Source: Candidatus Wolfebacteria bacterium GW2011_GWE2_44_13
GTDB lineage: Bacteria; Patescibacteria; Paceibacteria; UBA6257; UBA9933
Direction: 5' to 3'
Assembly (NCBI GenBank): GCA_001000675.1
Contig: LCHW01000002.1
Coordinates: 1 to 64,000 of the forward strand
DNA length: 64,000 bases
Shown here: positions 8,659 through 17,410 of the stretch, one piece after another
How the letters are laid out: each line of letters starts with the position of its first letter
Position numbering within the stretch: the first letter of the stretch is position 1
Notes under the pieces: model-generated
What the model saw: only the letters and a program-made list of their open reading frames with translations
The model's database searches: none
What the model was told of the DNA's origin: nothing
Made by a program: the position numbers and the translations under genes

Positions 8659-9196
8659 GCCGGCGACAGCACCCGGCAAGATGGAAAGTCTCGGCGCATC
8701 CCTCTTCAAATGGGGGGTCGCCATATTGATCATCGTTGGAGGGTGGAACATGCTCTTCGGCGATGAAGCAAAGCCCGCCGCAGGCGTTGCGGTAACTGAG
8801 GCGACGCGGCAATATGCTGCGGCGCACGACTTTTCAAAGGTGGGGGACGATTTCCACAAAGTGTCCTTCACTGTTCCCGCTGGCGATAAATGGGTGTCGG
8901 TTGCATTGCCTGCAGACTATCACGTGGCATTCACGTGGAATGAAGCGGGAGGGATTGATAAAGGCGATGGGAAAGGCCCTCGCTGGTTCAAGAAAGACGA
9001 AAAGGTAAAGTTGGGTACGCTGGGAACGGCGGTCGACTTAACCTTCCCCGCAGGAGACACCGTGGAGGTACGGTTTTACCGACACGGGAAAACCGCACCT
9101 TCGCTCAAAACCGCTGACACAGGGAAGAAACCAGCGGCAGCAAAAGAGAAGGAGGAGTTGAGGCCGGTTATCGTCGCCGGCTACGAACAGAAGTAA
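8636..9196 (+). CDS. Single-pass membrane protein coupled to the SPFH gene
   Basis: The protein has 186 residues. I chose ATG 8636 because CTGGAGG sits 6-8 nt upstream; upstream in-frame starts lie deep inside the SPFH gene. A Lys/Ala-rich cytoplasmic stretch is followed by a hydrophobic segment at about 25-42 and an outer domain. That domain begins at about residue 60 and has beta-rich patterns (KVSFTVPAGDKWVSVAL, DLTFPAGDTVEVRFY) that could be a jelly-roll-like sandwich. The tail is Lys/Ala/Glu rich. I do not recognise the family. The 23-nt overlap suggests it is a partner or cargo of the SPFH ring. Confidence 0.65.
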   Translation: MAEKEKAKPATAPGKMESLGASLFKWGVAILIIVGGWNMLFGDEAKPAAGVAVTEATRQYAAAHDFSKVGDDFHKVSFTVPAGDKWVSVALPADYHVAFTWNEAGGIDKGDGKGPRWFKKDEKVKLGTLGTAVDLTFPAGDTVEVRFYRHGKTAPSLKTADTGKKPAAAKEKEELRPVIVAGYEQK

Positions 9197-9227
9197 ATAG
9201 GGAAGTGGCAACGCTTCCCACGATAGC

Positions 9228-9260
9228 AAAAGCCCCCGAATATCGGGGGCTTTCTTTTTT
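9228..9260 (+). terminator. Terminator of the SPFH module
   Basis: A roughly 10-bp stem AAGCCCCCGA/TCGGGGGCTT is followed by TTTCTTTTTT. Confidence 0.9.
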
Positions 9261-9280
9261 ATTAACTAGAATACAGCTAC

Positions 9281-9625
9281 TTAGAGAGCTCCACCTGCGA
9301 TTGCCTTTGCAACCTCGATAAGTCCCTTTGTAAGCGCACCAACGACGACTGCTACGAGAGCATAGGTAAGTGCTCTGCGAGCTTCGGTTACCTTTTTCTC
9401 GTCTCCTCCGCCTGTGAGGAACTTGAATGCGGCAAGCAAGATGTATACTGCTGCAACCGCAAGCAAGATAGCAAACATCCAGTTGCCAACTTTGTTAAGA
9501 ATGGCAACGATTGGTTCGACCCCTGTACCTACTGGTGCTGCTCCCCCAGGAAGGTTTTGAGCAAAACCGATAGCTGGCATAGCAAGTGCCACTGCTGTTA
9601 CTGATGCTAGTGATATTTTTTTCAT
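9281..9625 (-). CDS. T4SS-pilin-like small membrane protein
   Basis: The protein has 114 residues. A signal peptide ends in GFA|QN at about residue 22. Two hydrophobic helices follow (about 48-70 and 85-108), joined by a short loop with TGGGDEKKVTEARR. This is the pattern of the small TrbC/VirB2-like T4SS-pilin family, common in Patescibacteria next to type IV pilus or conjugation-like genes. The promoter is leaderless in type: TATACT ends 6 nt before the ATG. It is followed upstream by two size-related genes on the same strand, so the three may form one membrane assembly. The pilin role is inferred from the family. Confidence 0.75.
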   Translation of the reverse strand: MKKISLASVTAVALAMPAIGFAQNLPGGAAPVGTGVEPIVAILNKVGNWMFAILLAVAAVYILLAAFKFLTGGGDEKKVTEARRALTYALVAVVVGALTKGLIEVAKAIAGGAL

Positions 9626-9657
9626 ATATATAGTATATCAAATAATACGACCTTTGT

Positions 9658-10035
9658 TCAAGCGCCAAGACCAATAACAAGTCCCTTAAAGATAGCAACC
9701 AGCCCGCGCGCAAGAATGATAATAACTAAACCGCCGAGTGCATAAACAATCGTTTGTCTACCAGTAATTATCTTTTTAGGGTCTCCTTGAGCAGTCATAA
9801 TCTGAAATGCACCATAAAGAATCATGATGGCGGCCAACGAAGCTGCAATAGTGATGCCATATTCGATGACGCGATTAAGAACATCGGTAATCGTGGCGTC
9901 TCCAAAAGGACTTGTAAATTTAACCGAAGATCCAATGGGTGCGTTGGGCGTTGTATCACCTTCAGCGCCGCCTACTGCGAGTACGGTTGACGTGAAAAGC
10001 GGAAAAGAAATAATTGTTGCAAGTATTTTATACAT
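9658..10035 (-). CDS. T4SS-pilin-like small membrane protein
   Basis: The protein has 125 residues, with a signal peptide ending near VLA at about 20. A short extracellular region FTSPFGDATITDVLNRVIEYG leads into two membrane helices (about 60-80 and 97-120). The loop between them, TAQGDPKKIITGRQ, is the same kind of basic loop as in the neighbours. The architecture matches the T4SS-pilin family. It lies 32 nt from the 9281 gene and 28 nt from the 10064 gene. No promoter of its own is clear, so co-transcription with 10064 is likely. Confidence 0.7.
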   Translation of the reverse strand: MYKILATIISFPLFTSTVLAVGGAEGDTTPNAPIGSSVKFTSPFGDATITDVLNRVIEYGITIAASLAAIMILYGAFQIMTAQGDPKKIITGRQTIVYALGGLVIIILARGLVAIFKGLVIGLGA

Positions 10036-10063
10036 AAGAATGAAGTGTAAGGAATTTGCTGGG

Positions 10064-10462
10064 TTACTGGCAGTTTAGGTCTCTCCATGGCACGCCGTAG
10101 ACGTCTCCGGTGCCAGTGAGTGCCCGCATGAGGATATCGACGAGAAACCATGCAGCAAGAACAAGAGCAAGTCCCTGGAGGGCTTGGAAAATGTGCGACT
10201 TACCTTTTGCGTACATCCCCGGGTTTGCGCCAGAAATCATCATTTGGTAGCCACCAAACATAATGAAGGCGACGGCAAGTATAATGGCTGCTTGCGATAC
10301 AAAACTATATATCGCCTTAACGGTTTCAAATAATGCGCAAAGAGAGCAGGATGTCGGATTCTGCTCATCGCATTGCACAAGACCAGAGCCAAAAACAGTA
10401 GGTGCTGCTAACAGGAAAACAAACGAGAGGGATAGGAGAGAAGCTAACAGAAGTTTTTTCAT
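10064..10462 (-). CDS. T4SS-pilin-like membrane protein with Cys-rich N-terminus
   Basis: The protein has 132 residues. A signal peptide ends near VFG|SG, followed by a Cys-rich segment (C31, C39, C42 region: CDEQNPTSCSLC), two helices (about 55-75 and 92-113) joined by a loop ISGANPGMYAKGKSH, and a final Cys in the last residues (DLNCQ). The helix-basic loop-helix plan equals the other two pilin-like genes; the cysteines suggest disulfides outside the membrane. The promoter is leaderless in type (TAGTAT, 6 nt, ATG). Confidence 0.7.
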   Translation of the reverse strand: MKKLLLASLLSLSFVFLLAAPTVFGSGLVQCDEQNPTSCSLCALFETVKAIYSFVSQAAIILAVAFIMFGGYQMMISGANPGMYAKGKSHIFQALQGLALVLAAWFLVDILMRALTGTGDVYGVPWRDLNCQ

Positions 10463-10516
10463 ATTCGTATACTACTAGTATAAACTGACAAATTACTCTT
10501 GTCGAACGAAAATCAA

Positions 10517-11800
10517 TCAGTACTGGCTGTTGATTTCGGCAGCGGCCTTATCAAGGGCTGACTGAGATTGGAACTGTCCAGTAAGGACGGACTCTATTGA
10601 GCGGGAAAGAGCGGTGCGATAACTTACATTATCATACTGGAAGGGTGCGCGAGCGGTAAGTGCTTGGCGGGCAAAGACGCTAATGCTTGGATTGCGAAGC
10701 GAATCGTTGATAAGAGTGCGAAGTGCTGGAGGGTTGTTTGAACGGGTAGCATAAAGAGTTGCAAGCTTAGGGTCGGTCGTTGCGGCAATAACAAAACGCC
10801 ATGCTTGCGCAATGTCTACGCTTTTTGCAGAAACGGCTAAGCCCCAATAATCAGCATAGTTAACTGGATTGGATAGATCGTTTTGGGGCATTGGATAAAT
10901 GCCGAAGTTAAGGTAAGGGTTTTTTTGCACAAGCTGTTTTATATCACGTGCGTACCCAAAGGTCATTGCGGTATCTTCAGCACCAAAAGCATTGTCGGCA
11001 TTTGCAAAGGCATCACTCCATGTATAGTACGGAGTATTAGGAGTAGAAAATTGCGTATAAAAGTCGAGTGCATTTTTTGCGCTTGCATCAAATGTTGCTC
11101 GTTGTCCTGTAACTTCAAGGCGCTGTGCACCAAACTGAAGCATTAGGAGGGAGAGAATGTCAGGTGCGTGTTCGATTGATTTACCTGATCCGCCAATCGC
11201 AATCGCAGACTTCTTTAGCTGTTTGCTTGCAGTAAACTCAGTAAAGTAAGGAACAAGTGTTTTTACGTCACCCCATGTTGTAGGGGCAACGGCAACACCC
11301 TTGTTGTTAAAAAGGGTTTTGTTATAGAGCAGTGCTGGTGTGTCGATATAGAGCGGAAGGGCAAAGACATAGTCTAAGTAAACAAAATCTCGGGCAACAA
11401 CATCAGGGAATAGTGCTTTTAGCTCGCTTGGTTGAATTTGTGGATAATCAGCGGCCATAATCTTGTCACTATAACGCTGTACCCAACTGCGATGTACCAT
11501 TAAGATATCAGGGCCGGTGTTTGTGGCCATTGCATTAAGAATAGTGCGATCATAGCGGTCTTCGGGCACTTGGGTATAACGAAGAACAACATTTGGATGT
11601 TCGAGCGTATATTGTGATGTGAGTGTGGAAAAATTGCTTGGGTCCTCGATCCCCCAAATAGTAAGGGTGATTTTTGTAGCAGGCTCTTCGGAGTTTCCCT
11701 GTTGAAGAGAAGGAATAAGGTACACAAAGATGCCAATAAATAGGGCGATAGCAAGTGCTACTCCGCCGAGAATCATGATTTGAGTGCGTGTAAATTGCAT
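10517..11800 (-). CDS. Anchored extracellular solute-binding protein, family 1 (sugar type)
   Basis: The protein has 427 residues from ATG 11800. I prefer this start because the minus-strand -10 box TATACT (11814-11809) lies 8 nt upstream; longer GTG/ATG starts overlap that box. An uncleaved N-terminal membrane segment (about 8-27) is followed by a family 1 periplasmic-binding fold: LTIWGIEDPSNF, GPDILMVHRSW, AQAWRFVIA and related motifs typical of maltose/glycerol-phosphate type receptors. No ABC permease or ATPase for sugars lies nearby, so the transporter partner is unknown. It lies next to the pilin-like genes on the same strand. Two lobes and normal length are visible. Confidence 0.75.
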   Translation of the reverse strand: MQFTRTQIMILGGVALAIALFIGIFVYLIPSLQQGNSEEPATKITLTIWGIEDPSNFSTLTSQYTLEHPNVVLRYTQVPEDRYDRTILNAMATNTGPDILMVHRSWVQRYSDKIMAADYPQIQPSELKALFPDVVARDFVYLDYVFALPLYIDTPALLYNKTLFNNKGVAVAPTTWGDVKTLVPYFTEFTASKQLKKSAIAIGGSGKSIEHAPDILSLLMLQFGAQRLEVTGQRATFDASAKNALDFYTQFSTPNTPYYTWSDAFANADNAFGAEDTAMTFGYARDIKQLVQKNPYLNFGIYPMPQNDLSNPVNYADYWGLAVSAKSVDIAQAWRFVIAATTDPKLATLYATRSNNPPALRTLINDSLRNPSISVFARQALTARAPFQYDNVSYRTALSRSIESVLTGQFQSQSALDKAAAEINSQY

Positions 11801-11846
11801 ATGCATATAGTATATCACGGAAAATAAAAATTTTCGTCATTTTTGG

Positions 11847-11858
11847 TATACTAACGCT
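11847..11858 (+). promoter_or_regulatory. Leaderless-type promoter of the methyltransferase gene
   Basis: TGGTATACT is followed by AACGCT and then the ATG at 11859. Only 6 nt separate the -10 box from the start codon, so transcription would begin at or next to the ATG. Confidence 0.7.
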
Positions 11859-12428
11859 ATGCAATATGCTTTATGGATTGGACTACTTTTTGTGCTTACG
11901 GGTGTGTGTATTGTTATTATATTGAGCGCGTGCACACTCTTTAGGTCCTTATCGGGGATAGTGACTAAAAAGCATATCTCCTTTATTCCTGTGCCAGACG
12001 GTGCTCTTCCCTTATTAAAACGTATCACACCTCCGAGCGCCGGAGCTATTATCTATGACCTTGGATGCGGGGATGGAAAGATAGTGCTTTATTTGGCGAC
12101 GCTTTTCCCAGAGGCAACATATATAGGAATAGAATATGATCTACTTCCGTATCTCATCGCAAAGGTAAAAACACGAAAGCATAGCAATATAACAATACGC
12201 TTCAAGAACATATTCAAAGAAGACCTAACAAAAGCGGATATCCTTATAGCCTACTTATTCCCTGAGCTATTAGATAAGCTATTGCCGAAACTAGAGAAAG
12301 AATTAAAGAAAGGTGTGTATGTATATTCATTCGATTACGCGTTTAGGAAAAAAGAAGCGCAAACAATTGAATATAATGAAGATGCATCGTTAAAAAGAGG
12401 AAAGCGTATGCTGGTATACGAATTCTAA
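11859..12428 (+). CDS. Membrane-anchored class I SAM methyltransferase-like protein
   Basis: The protein has 189 residues. The N-terminal hydrophobic segment (about 4-28) is followed by a Rossmann methyltransferase fold. Motif I is IYDLGCGDGKIVLYLA at about 64-79, the acidic end of beta 2 is YIGIEYDLLP at about 87-96, and there is an IAYLFPELLDKLLPKLEKELKKG helix region. This resembles the short methyltransferases of candidate phyla bacteria whose substrate (protein or lipid) is unknown. It is convergent with gyrA and shares its terminator. Confidence 0.7.
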   Translation: MQYALWIGLLFVLTGVCIVIILSACTLFRSLSGIVTKKHISFIPVPDGALPLLKRITPPSAGAIIYDLGCGDGKIVLYLATLFPEATYIGIEYDLLPYLIAKVKTRKHSNITIRFKNIFKEDLTKADILIAYLFPELLDKLLPKLEKELKKGVYVYSFDYAFRKKEAQTIEYNEDASLKRGKRMLVYEF

Positions 12429-12461
12429 CCAAAAAGGAACGTTCTAAGCGTTCCTTTTTGG
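12429..12461. terminator. Bidirectional terminator between the methyltransferase gene and gyrA
   Basis: The arms CCAAAAAGGAACG and CGTTCCTTTTTGG give A and T runs on both sides, serving both convergent genes. Confidence 0.85.
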
Positions 12462-12467
12462 TGCAAT

Positions 12468-14930
12468 TTACAGCGCGACCACTCCTGCTAACTTGTCCTT
12501 TTCCTTGAGTGACATTATCTTTACTCCGCTCGTTGCACGACCTGCGGTGCGTACATCCTTAAGGGGGATGCGGATAATCTGTCCTCGGGTTGATACGGCG
12601 AGTAGCTCCTCTTCATCGCGGATTATTTGTCCGCTAATGATGTTTCCTATCTTAGGAGTGACATTCGAAGTTTTAATACCCATACCGCCTCGTGTTTGTG
12701 TTTTGTACTCAGAGATCGGGGTCTGCTTTGCATAACCGTTTTCTGACACTACGAGCAGTGTCTGCTTCTTATGCTCTGCCTTCTGATCGGCGCGGATAAT
12801 ATCAAATCCAGCTACGCGATCATCCTTTTTCAATTTGATGCCACGCACACCTGCTGCTGCGCGTCCGAGTGGCTTCGCATCAGTTTCGGTAAAGCGAATT
12901 GCTTGTCCGGCATGTGTGGTGATAATGATATCGTCCTTTCCTGCGGAAAGTTTTACACCAATGAGTGAGTCGCCCTTCGCAAGATTGATGGCGATAATGC
13001 CGGTCCTGCGAATGTTTGCAAACTCAGAAAGCGCCGTCTTTTTGATAGTTCCGTCAGCGGTAAGCATAACGAGATAACGACCATCGGTATTGCCATCTGG
13101 ATAGGCGATAACAGCGCTGATGTTTTCTTCCGGCGGAAGGTCAAGGAAGTTCTGCATAAGCTTTCCTTTGGCCGTCCTGCTTCCTTGCGGAACATCGTAT
13201 ACCTTTGTTTGGAATACGCGTCCCGTGTGGGTGAAGAACAAGATATTATCGTGGGTGTTTCCAGAGATAAAGTTGAGGAGTGTGTCCTCTTCGTTTACAT
13301 CAGAGCCAATCAAGCCTTTACCTCCGCGCTTCTGCGCCTTGTAGGTGTCAGAAGGAATACGTTTGATATAGCCACTCTGAGAAAGTGTAATAATAACATC
13401 TTCTTCAGTAATAAGATCGAGCTCTTTAAACTCACCAATCGGATTGGCGACAACCTTCGTACGACGATCATCCCCAAACTTATCGCGCAAGTCGCGCAAT
13501 TCGTTAGTGATAACACCAAGAATTTTCGCAACACTTGCGAGTAGCGTCTCAAGCTCTTTGATGATGCGCATCTTTTCTTTTAGCTCATCTTCAATCTTCT
13601 TGCTTTCCAATGCTGCAAGTGTTTGCAAGCGCATTTCAAGAATTGCAGTGGCTTGAATTTCTGTCAGCTTAAACTTTGCAACTAAATTCTTATGGGCGTC
13701 GTCTTTGTCCTTAGACTTCTTAATCGTTGCAATAACTGCATCGATAAATTCAAGCGCTTTTGCCAAACCTTCTAAAATATGGGCACGTTCGCGCGCTTTA
13801 CGAAGCTCAAACTCAGCGCGCTTGCGAACAACATCTTTGCGGTGCTCAAGATAGAACTCCAAGATATCTTTCAACGACAAGAGCTGCGGTTGCAAGCCAT
13901 CTGCGGATGGAACAAGCGCCGTCATGTTGAAGTTAAAGTTCTTCTGCAAGTCCGTGTGCTTGTAGAGCTGATTGAGAACTTTTTGTGGAGCAGCGTCACT
14001 CTTTAGCTCAACGACAACGCGCAATCCATCGCGGTCAGATTCATCGCGCAAATCTTTGATGCCCTCAATCTTCTTTTCAGTTACAAGCGTCGCCATTTTA
14101 ACGAGCAATTCAGACTTGTTAACCTGATAAGGAATTTGCGTAATAACGATATTAAAGAGGCCACTCTTTCGTTCTTGAATATCAGAAACAGCGCGCATAG
14201 TTACGCCACCGCGTCCACTGCGATACGCTTCAGAAATAGCGTTCTTATCATAGATAATACCTCCGGTTGGGAAGTCAGGGCCTTTGATAAATTGTGTCAG
14301 GTCGTCAGTCGTTGCGTGTGCATTATCAGCAAGATGTAAAACGGCATCGATAATCTCGCGCAAGTTATGCGGAGGAATATTCGTTGCCATACCGACAGCG
14401 ATACCCGCAACGCCGTTAAGGAGTAATGCTGGAAGGCGAGCAGGAAGCACGAGTGGTTCTTCGGTTGTGCCGTCATAGTTTGGTCCCCAAGCGACGGTAT
14501 CCTTTTCAATATCAAAAAGAAGCTCCTCGGATATTTTCGAGAGGCGACATTCGGTATAACGCATAGCAGCCTGGTTATCTCCATCAATCGAACCCCAGTT
14601 TCCCTGACCGTCGATAAGCGGATAACGGAGTGAGAAATCCTGTGCCATACGAGCCATAGCATCGTACACTGCGGAATCGCCGTGTGGGTGGTAGCTCTTA
14701 AGTACTTCTCCGACAACAGCGGCAGATTTGCGGTACTTAACGCCTGCTTTCAAGCCCGTTTCCCACATAGCCCACATAATGCGGCGTTGTACTGGCTTCA
14801 TGCCGTCACGGACGTCCGGCAAGGCGCGGGAAATAATAACCGACATTGCGTAGTCGAGATAACATTCTTGCAGTTCGTCCCCGATTTCTCGCTTAAGGAC
14901 TTTATCTGTTTGTTCGATGTGTTCTTCCAT
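12468..14930 (-). CDS. gyrA: DNA gyrase subunit A
   Basis: The protein has 820 residues, normal for GyrA. It introduces negative supercoils with GyrB. The breakage-reunion domain is clear: DVRDGMKPVQRR at about 39-50, HPHGDSAVYD at 81-90 (quinolone-region serine and acidic residue both present), and the catalytic tyrosine in AAMRYTECRLS at Tyr125. The GyrA box QKRGGKG near residue 530 separates it from ParC. The C-terminal beta-pinwheel shows repeated xxxxTxxGxxxR blades. Upstream on the same strand are a small membrane protein and an MBL-fold protein. A second topoisomerase gene is not in the window. Confidence 0.98.
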   Translation of the reverse strand: MEEHIEQTDKVLKREIGDELQECYLDYAMSVIISRALPDVRDGMKPVQRRIMWAMWETGLKAGVKYRKSAAVVGEVLKSYHPHGDSAVYDAMARMAQDFSLRYPLIDGQGNWGSIDGDNQAAMRYTECRLSKISEELLFDIEKDTVAWGPNYDGTTEEPLVLPARLPALLLNGVAGIAVGMATNIPPHNLREIIDAVLHLADNAHATTDDLTQFIKGPDFPTGGIIYDKNAISEAYRSGRGGVTMRAVSDIQERKSGLFNIVITQIPYQVNKSELLVKMATLVTEKKIEGIKDLRDESDRDGLRVVVELKSDAAPQKVLNQLYKHTDLQKNFNFNMTALVPSADGLQPQLLSLKDILEFYLEHRKDVVRKRAEFELRKARERAHILEGLAKALEFIDAVIATIKKSKDKDDAHKNLVAKFKLTEIQATAILEMRLQTLAALESKKIEDELKEKMRIIKELETLLASVAKILGVITNELRDLRDKFGDDRRTKVVANPIGEFKELDLITEEDVIITLSQSGYIKRIPSDTYKAQKRGGKGLIGSDVNEEDTLLNFISGNTHDNILFFTHTGRVFQTKVYDVPQGSRTAKGKLMQNFLDLPPEENISAVIAYPDGNTDGRYLVMLTADGTIKKTALSEFANIRRTGIIAINLAKGDSLIGVKLSAGKDDIIITTHAGQAIRFTETDAKPLGRAAAGVRGIKLKKDDRVAGFDIIRADQKAEHKKQTLLVVSENGYAKQTPISEYKTQTRGGMGIKTSNVTPKIGNIISGQIIRDEEELLAVSTRGQIIRIPLKDVRTAGRATSGVKIMSLKEKDKLAGVVAL

Positions 14931-14962
14931 AATAGGTAATTGCTAATGCGTAATTTAGTAAA

Positions 14963-15077
14963 AATGTATTTGTTTGGAGGCAGTGCGAGGCGCGGGGAAT
15001 TTGACGAGAGAGGCGTGCTGATTGTACGTCGACCGAGGCAATGGGGCCCCGCAACGACGCAATGCGCCAAACAAACA
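14963..15077. repeat. About 115-bp GC-rich imperfect inverted-repeat element upstream of gyrA
   Basis: The outer arms TTTGTTTGG and CCAAACAAA are joined by further partly paired segments (TGCG...CGCA, GCGGGG...CCCCGC) around a centre containing GTACGTCGACCGAGG. It is G+C rich against AT-rich flanks and has no reading frame. It could be a mobile palindromic repeat or a structured RNA in the gyrA leader; I cannot tell which. Confidence 0.45.
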
Positions 15078-15081
15078 TTTT

Positions 15082-15381
15082 TTAGTCAGGGTTTTGGATA
15101 GTAGAAGTCCTTCTTCCAAACTGTGGCATTCCAGAGAGCATCGTTTCGAATCCTCGTCCGATAGATGAACCGGTGATAGTGAGCCCATTCTTCAATACTG
15201 GCCAGAAACCGATACGAACCTCCTCAGTTGAATTTTCTCGGGTATTTGTAAATACAAATGCTCGCATATACAGGACCCAAACAATAACGACGATTAGTGT
15301 GGCGGTGACGCTTAATCCGATAAGCCACCTAAATCGCGTTTTCTCATCAGATTGGCGAATGGTATGTAGATAGCGCTTCAT
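15082..15381 (-). CDS. Small single-pass membrane protein, unknown
   Basis: The protein has 99 residues. A basic N-terminus is followed by one membrane segment at about 19-41 and an extracytoplasmic tail of about 58 residues ending in SGMPQFGRRTSTIQNPD. No domain recognised. It starts 12 nt downstream of the MBL-fold gene on the same strand and is probably its operon partner. Confidence 0.6.
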   Translation of the reverse strand: MKRYLHTIRQSDEKTRFRWLIGLSVTATLIVVIVWVLYMRAFVFTNTRENSTEEVRIGFWPVLKNGLTITGSSIGRGFETMLSGMPQFGRRTSTIQNPD

Positions 15382-15393
15382 ACGAGTGGTGAC

Positions 15394-16017
15394 TTATGGT
15401 TTTAAAATGATTACCTGTCCTGGCTTAATGACAGAAAGATCCTTTTTCTTAATAGTAAGCTTGTCCTGCGATTCAACAGCCTTTTGATCGAGTTCCTCCA
15501 GAAATGTTTTGAGATCTTCCGATGTGCGCTTTAATCCTGCGATCTTGAATGCGGTTGGGATAACGATTTTTGGTTGGAGCTGTTTGATAAGCTTCGCAAC
15601 TTTCTTTTGGTCGATATACGGTGTGCCACCTCCAGGGATGAAGAGAATATCGATATCCTCAAGGTGCTCCATAACAGACGGGGAAGGAATTTCAGCAAGG
15701 TGTCCGAGGAAACAGAGCCGGATATCTTCGAGTGTGACGAGATAGACGGTTTTGAGTATTTTGTCGGTCACTTCGTTTTCTGAAAGATATCCGAGTATCG
15801 TTGCTCCATCCACATTGTATTCCCCTGGGCCGTAGATAGCGACTCCTTGCTCGGAAGGTGCTTCCTGCGGAGGAAACGAGATGAGCGTCTTAAGAAGAAT
15901 ATCGTATTTGAAGCGAGGAGGGGTCAATCCACTCGAGGCATCGACAGGGTCGGTAAGGATTGTGAACTCACCGCTTTGTATTTTGAAACTATTTTCTCCG
16001 TAAAAAGAAATAACCAT
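15394..16017 (-). CDS. Degenerate MBL-fold protein (UlaG-like), metal site apparently lost
   Basis: The protein has 207 residues from ATG 16017. I reject the longer frame to 16161 because it overlaps the rpsA start and its first 48 residues have no fold character. The N-terminus VISFYGENSFKIQSGEFTILTDP matches the WxGHxxFxIxxxxxxILxDP start of UlaG/UPF0173-type hydrolases, but His is replaced by Glu. The HxHxDH metal motif expected after DP is absent; later FLGHL and FIPGGGTPYID are retained. I infer a non-catalytic or altered member. Such proteins recur in candidate phyla genomes. Family fairly sure, activity doubtful. Confidence 0.6.
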   Translation of the reverse strand: MVISFYGENSFKIQSGEFTILTDPVDASSGLTPPRFKYDILLKTLISFPPQEAPSEQGVAIYGPGEYNVDGATILGYLSENEVTDKILKTVYLVTLEDIRLCFLGHLAEIPSPSVMEHLEDIDILFIPGGGTPYIDQKKVAKLIKQLQPKIVIPTAFKIAGLKRTSEDLKTFLEELDQKAVESQDKLTIKKKDLSVIKPGQVIILKP

Positions 16018-16153
16018 AGGTAGTATTGAATGTAAAATGAGGCGAAAGACACGGAAAATACGGGATTTGGTTCCCGCCATGTCACTCGTTATGTGGCTAT
16101 TGTACAACAAAAGGGCTTGATTTTCAAATAGTTTTTCCGTATGATGTGGGTCT

Positions 16154-17320
16154 ATGGTCACTAATATTAATGCAGAAATAAAAAACTCATCCGCAATGAA
16201 TCAATTGACGAAGGCGGATGCGAACATCATCTCATTCCTCAAGGAGGGAGACTTGGTCGAGGCGAAGTTGCTTGCGAAGACAAAGCGCGGCGTACACTTC
16301 GATCTCGGTAAGTACGGTACCGGTATTGTATACGGTATCGAACTCATCAATTCTCGCGACATTGTGAAAGGAATGAACGCGGGTGATACCGTGAGTGCGA
16401 AGATAATCATGCTCGAGAATAACGAAGGATATGTAGAATTATCCCTCATTAATGCTCAGGAGCAGAAGAATTGGCAGGGACTCAAGGAGCTAAAGGATGG
16501 CGACGAGCCGTTTGGAGTCAAAATCAAGGGAGCCAATAGTGGAGGGCTTGTAGCAGACATTCATGGAACAAAGGCATTCTTGCCAGTATCCCAGTTGTCG
16601 AGCGAGCACTATCCGCGCATTGAGAAGGGTGACCAAACTCGAATTCTCGAAGAATTGAAGAAATTCGTTGGTGAAGAGTTGATGGTAAAGATCATCGACC
16701 TTAACCCACGCGCAAACAAGCTCATAATCTCTGAAAAGGAGGCTGTTGAGGAAAATGTACGTGAATTGCTGGGTAAATACGCAGTTGGTGATGTTATCAC
16801 TGGCGTCGTATCAGGAATCGCTGACTTCGGAGCATTTGTCCGATTCATCGATAATCCAGGAATTGAAGGATTGATCCACATCTCTGAACTCGACTATCGT
16901 TTGATCGATACACCGAAAGAAGTAGTAAAGATCGACGAAGAGATCAAGGTAAAGATCATTGAAATCAAAGACGATAAGGTATTTCTTTCATTGAAGGCAT
17001 TAAAGCCAAATCCATGGGAGACAGTATCTGATAAGTTTAAAGAAGGACAGGAAGTGGAAGGAAAGGTGTATAAGGTCAACCCGTTTGGCGCATACATCGA
17101 TCTTGGTCAGGACCTGTACGGTCTTATCCATGTTTCCGAATTCGGTTCTCCAGATGAATTGAAAAAGAACATGGAGCCAGGCAAGACGCACACATTTACT
17201 GTGGAAGCGATCAAGCCAGAAGAAAAGCGCATTATCTTGAAGCTCAAGGGCCACAAGAAGGCGGCAAAGAAAGAAAAAGAAGTAGAAAAAGAAGAGGTTG
17301 TGGAAACGCCAGAGGCATAA
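16154..17320 (+). CDS. rpsA: Ribosomal protein S1 (four S1 domains)
   Basis: The protein has 388 residues. Four OB-fold S1 repeats lie at about 30-95, 110-175, 195-265 and 280-350; the third and fourth are the most canonical (DVITGVVSGIADFGAFVRF...GLIHISE and EVEGKVYKVNPFGAYIDL...GLIHVSE). It binds mRNA on the 30S subunit. Four domains is the compact Gram-positive or reduced-genome form against six in E. coli. The tail is Lys/Glu rich. The -10 box TATGAT lies 8 nt upstream of the ATG, so the transcript is near leaderless. A second ATG at residue 15 is possible. Confidence 0.9.
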   Translation: MVTNINAEIKNSSAMNQLTKADANIISFLKEGDLVEAKLLAKTKRGVHFDLGKYGTGIVYGIELINSRDIVKGMNAGDTVSAKIIMLENNEGYVELSLINAQEQKNWQGLKELKDGDEPFGVKIKGANSGGLVADIHGTKAFLPVSQLSSEHYPRIEKGDQTRILEELKKFVGEELMVKIIDLNPRANKLIISEKEAVEENVRELLGKYAVGDVITGVVSGIADFGAFVRFIDNPGIEGLIHISELDYRLIDTPKEVVKIDEEIKVKIIEIKDDKVFLSLKALKPNPWETVSDKFKEGQEVEGKVYKVNPFGAYIDLGQDLYGLIHVSEFGSPDELKKNMEPGKTHTFTVEAIKPEEKRIILKLKGHKKAAKKEKEVEKEEVVETPEA

Positions 17321-17335
17321 TAGCCAAAAGCAAGC

Positions 17336-17364
17336 AAAAACCCCGCAGAAATGCGGGGTTTTTG
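17336..17364 (+). terminator. Terminator of rpsA
   Basis: CCCCGCA-GAAA-TGCGGGG is flanked by A and T runs. Confidence 0.9.
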
Positions 17365-17410
17365 TTTAAAATACGTGCTAAAAGAGGGGAAATATGTAAA
17401 ATAATGGGAA

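Noticed and set aside
16018..16161. 48-residue N-terminal extension of the MBL-like protein
   Set aside because: It overlaps the rpsA start on the other strand and precedes the conserved first strand of the fold; ATG 16017 fits.
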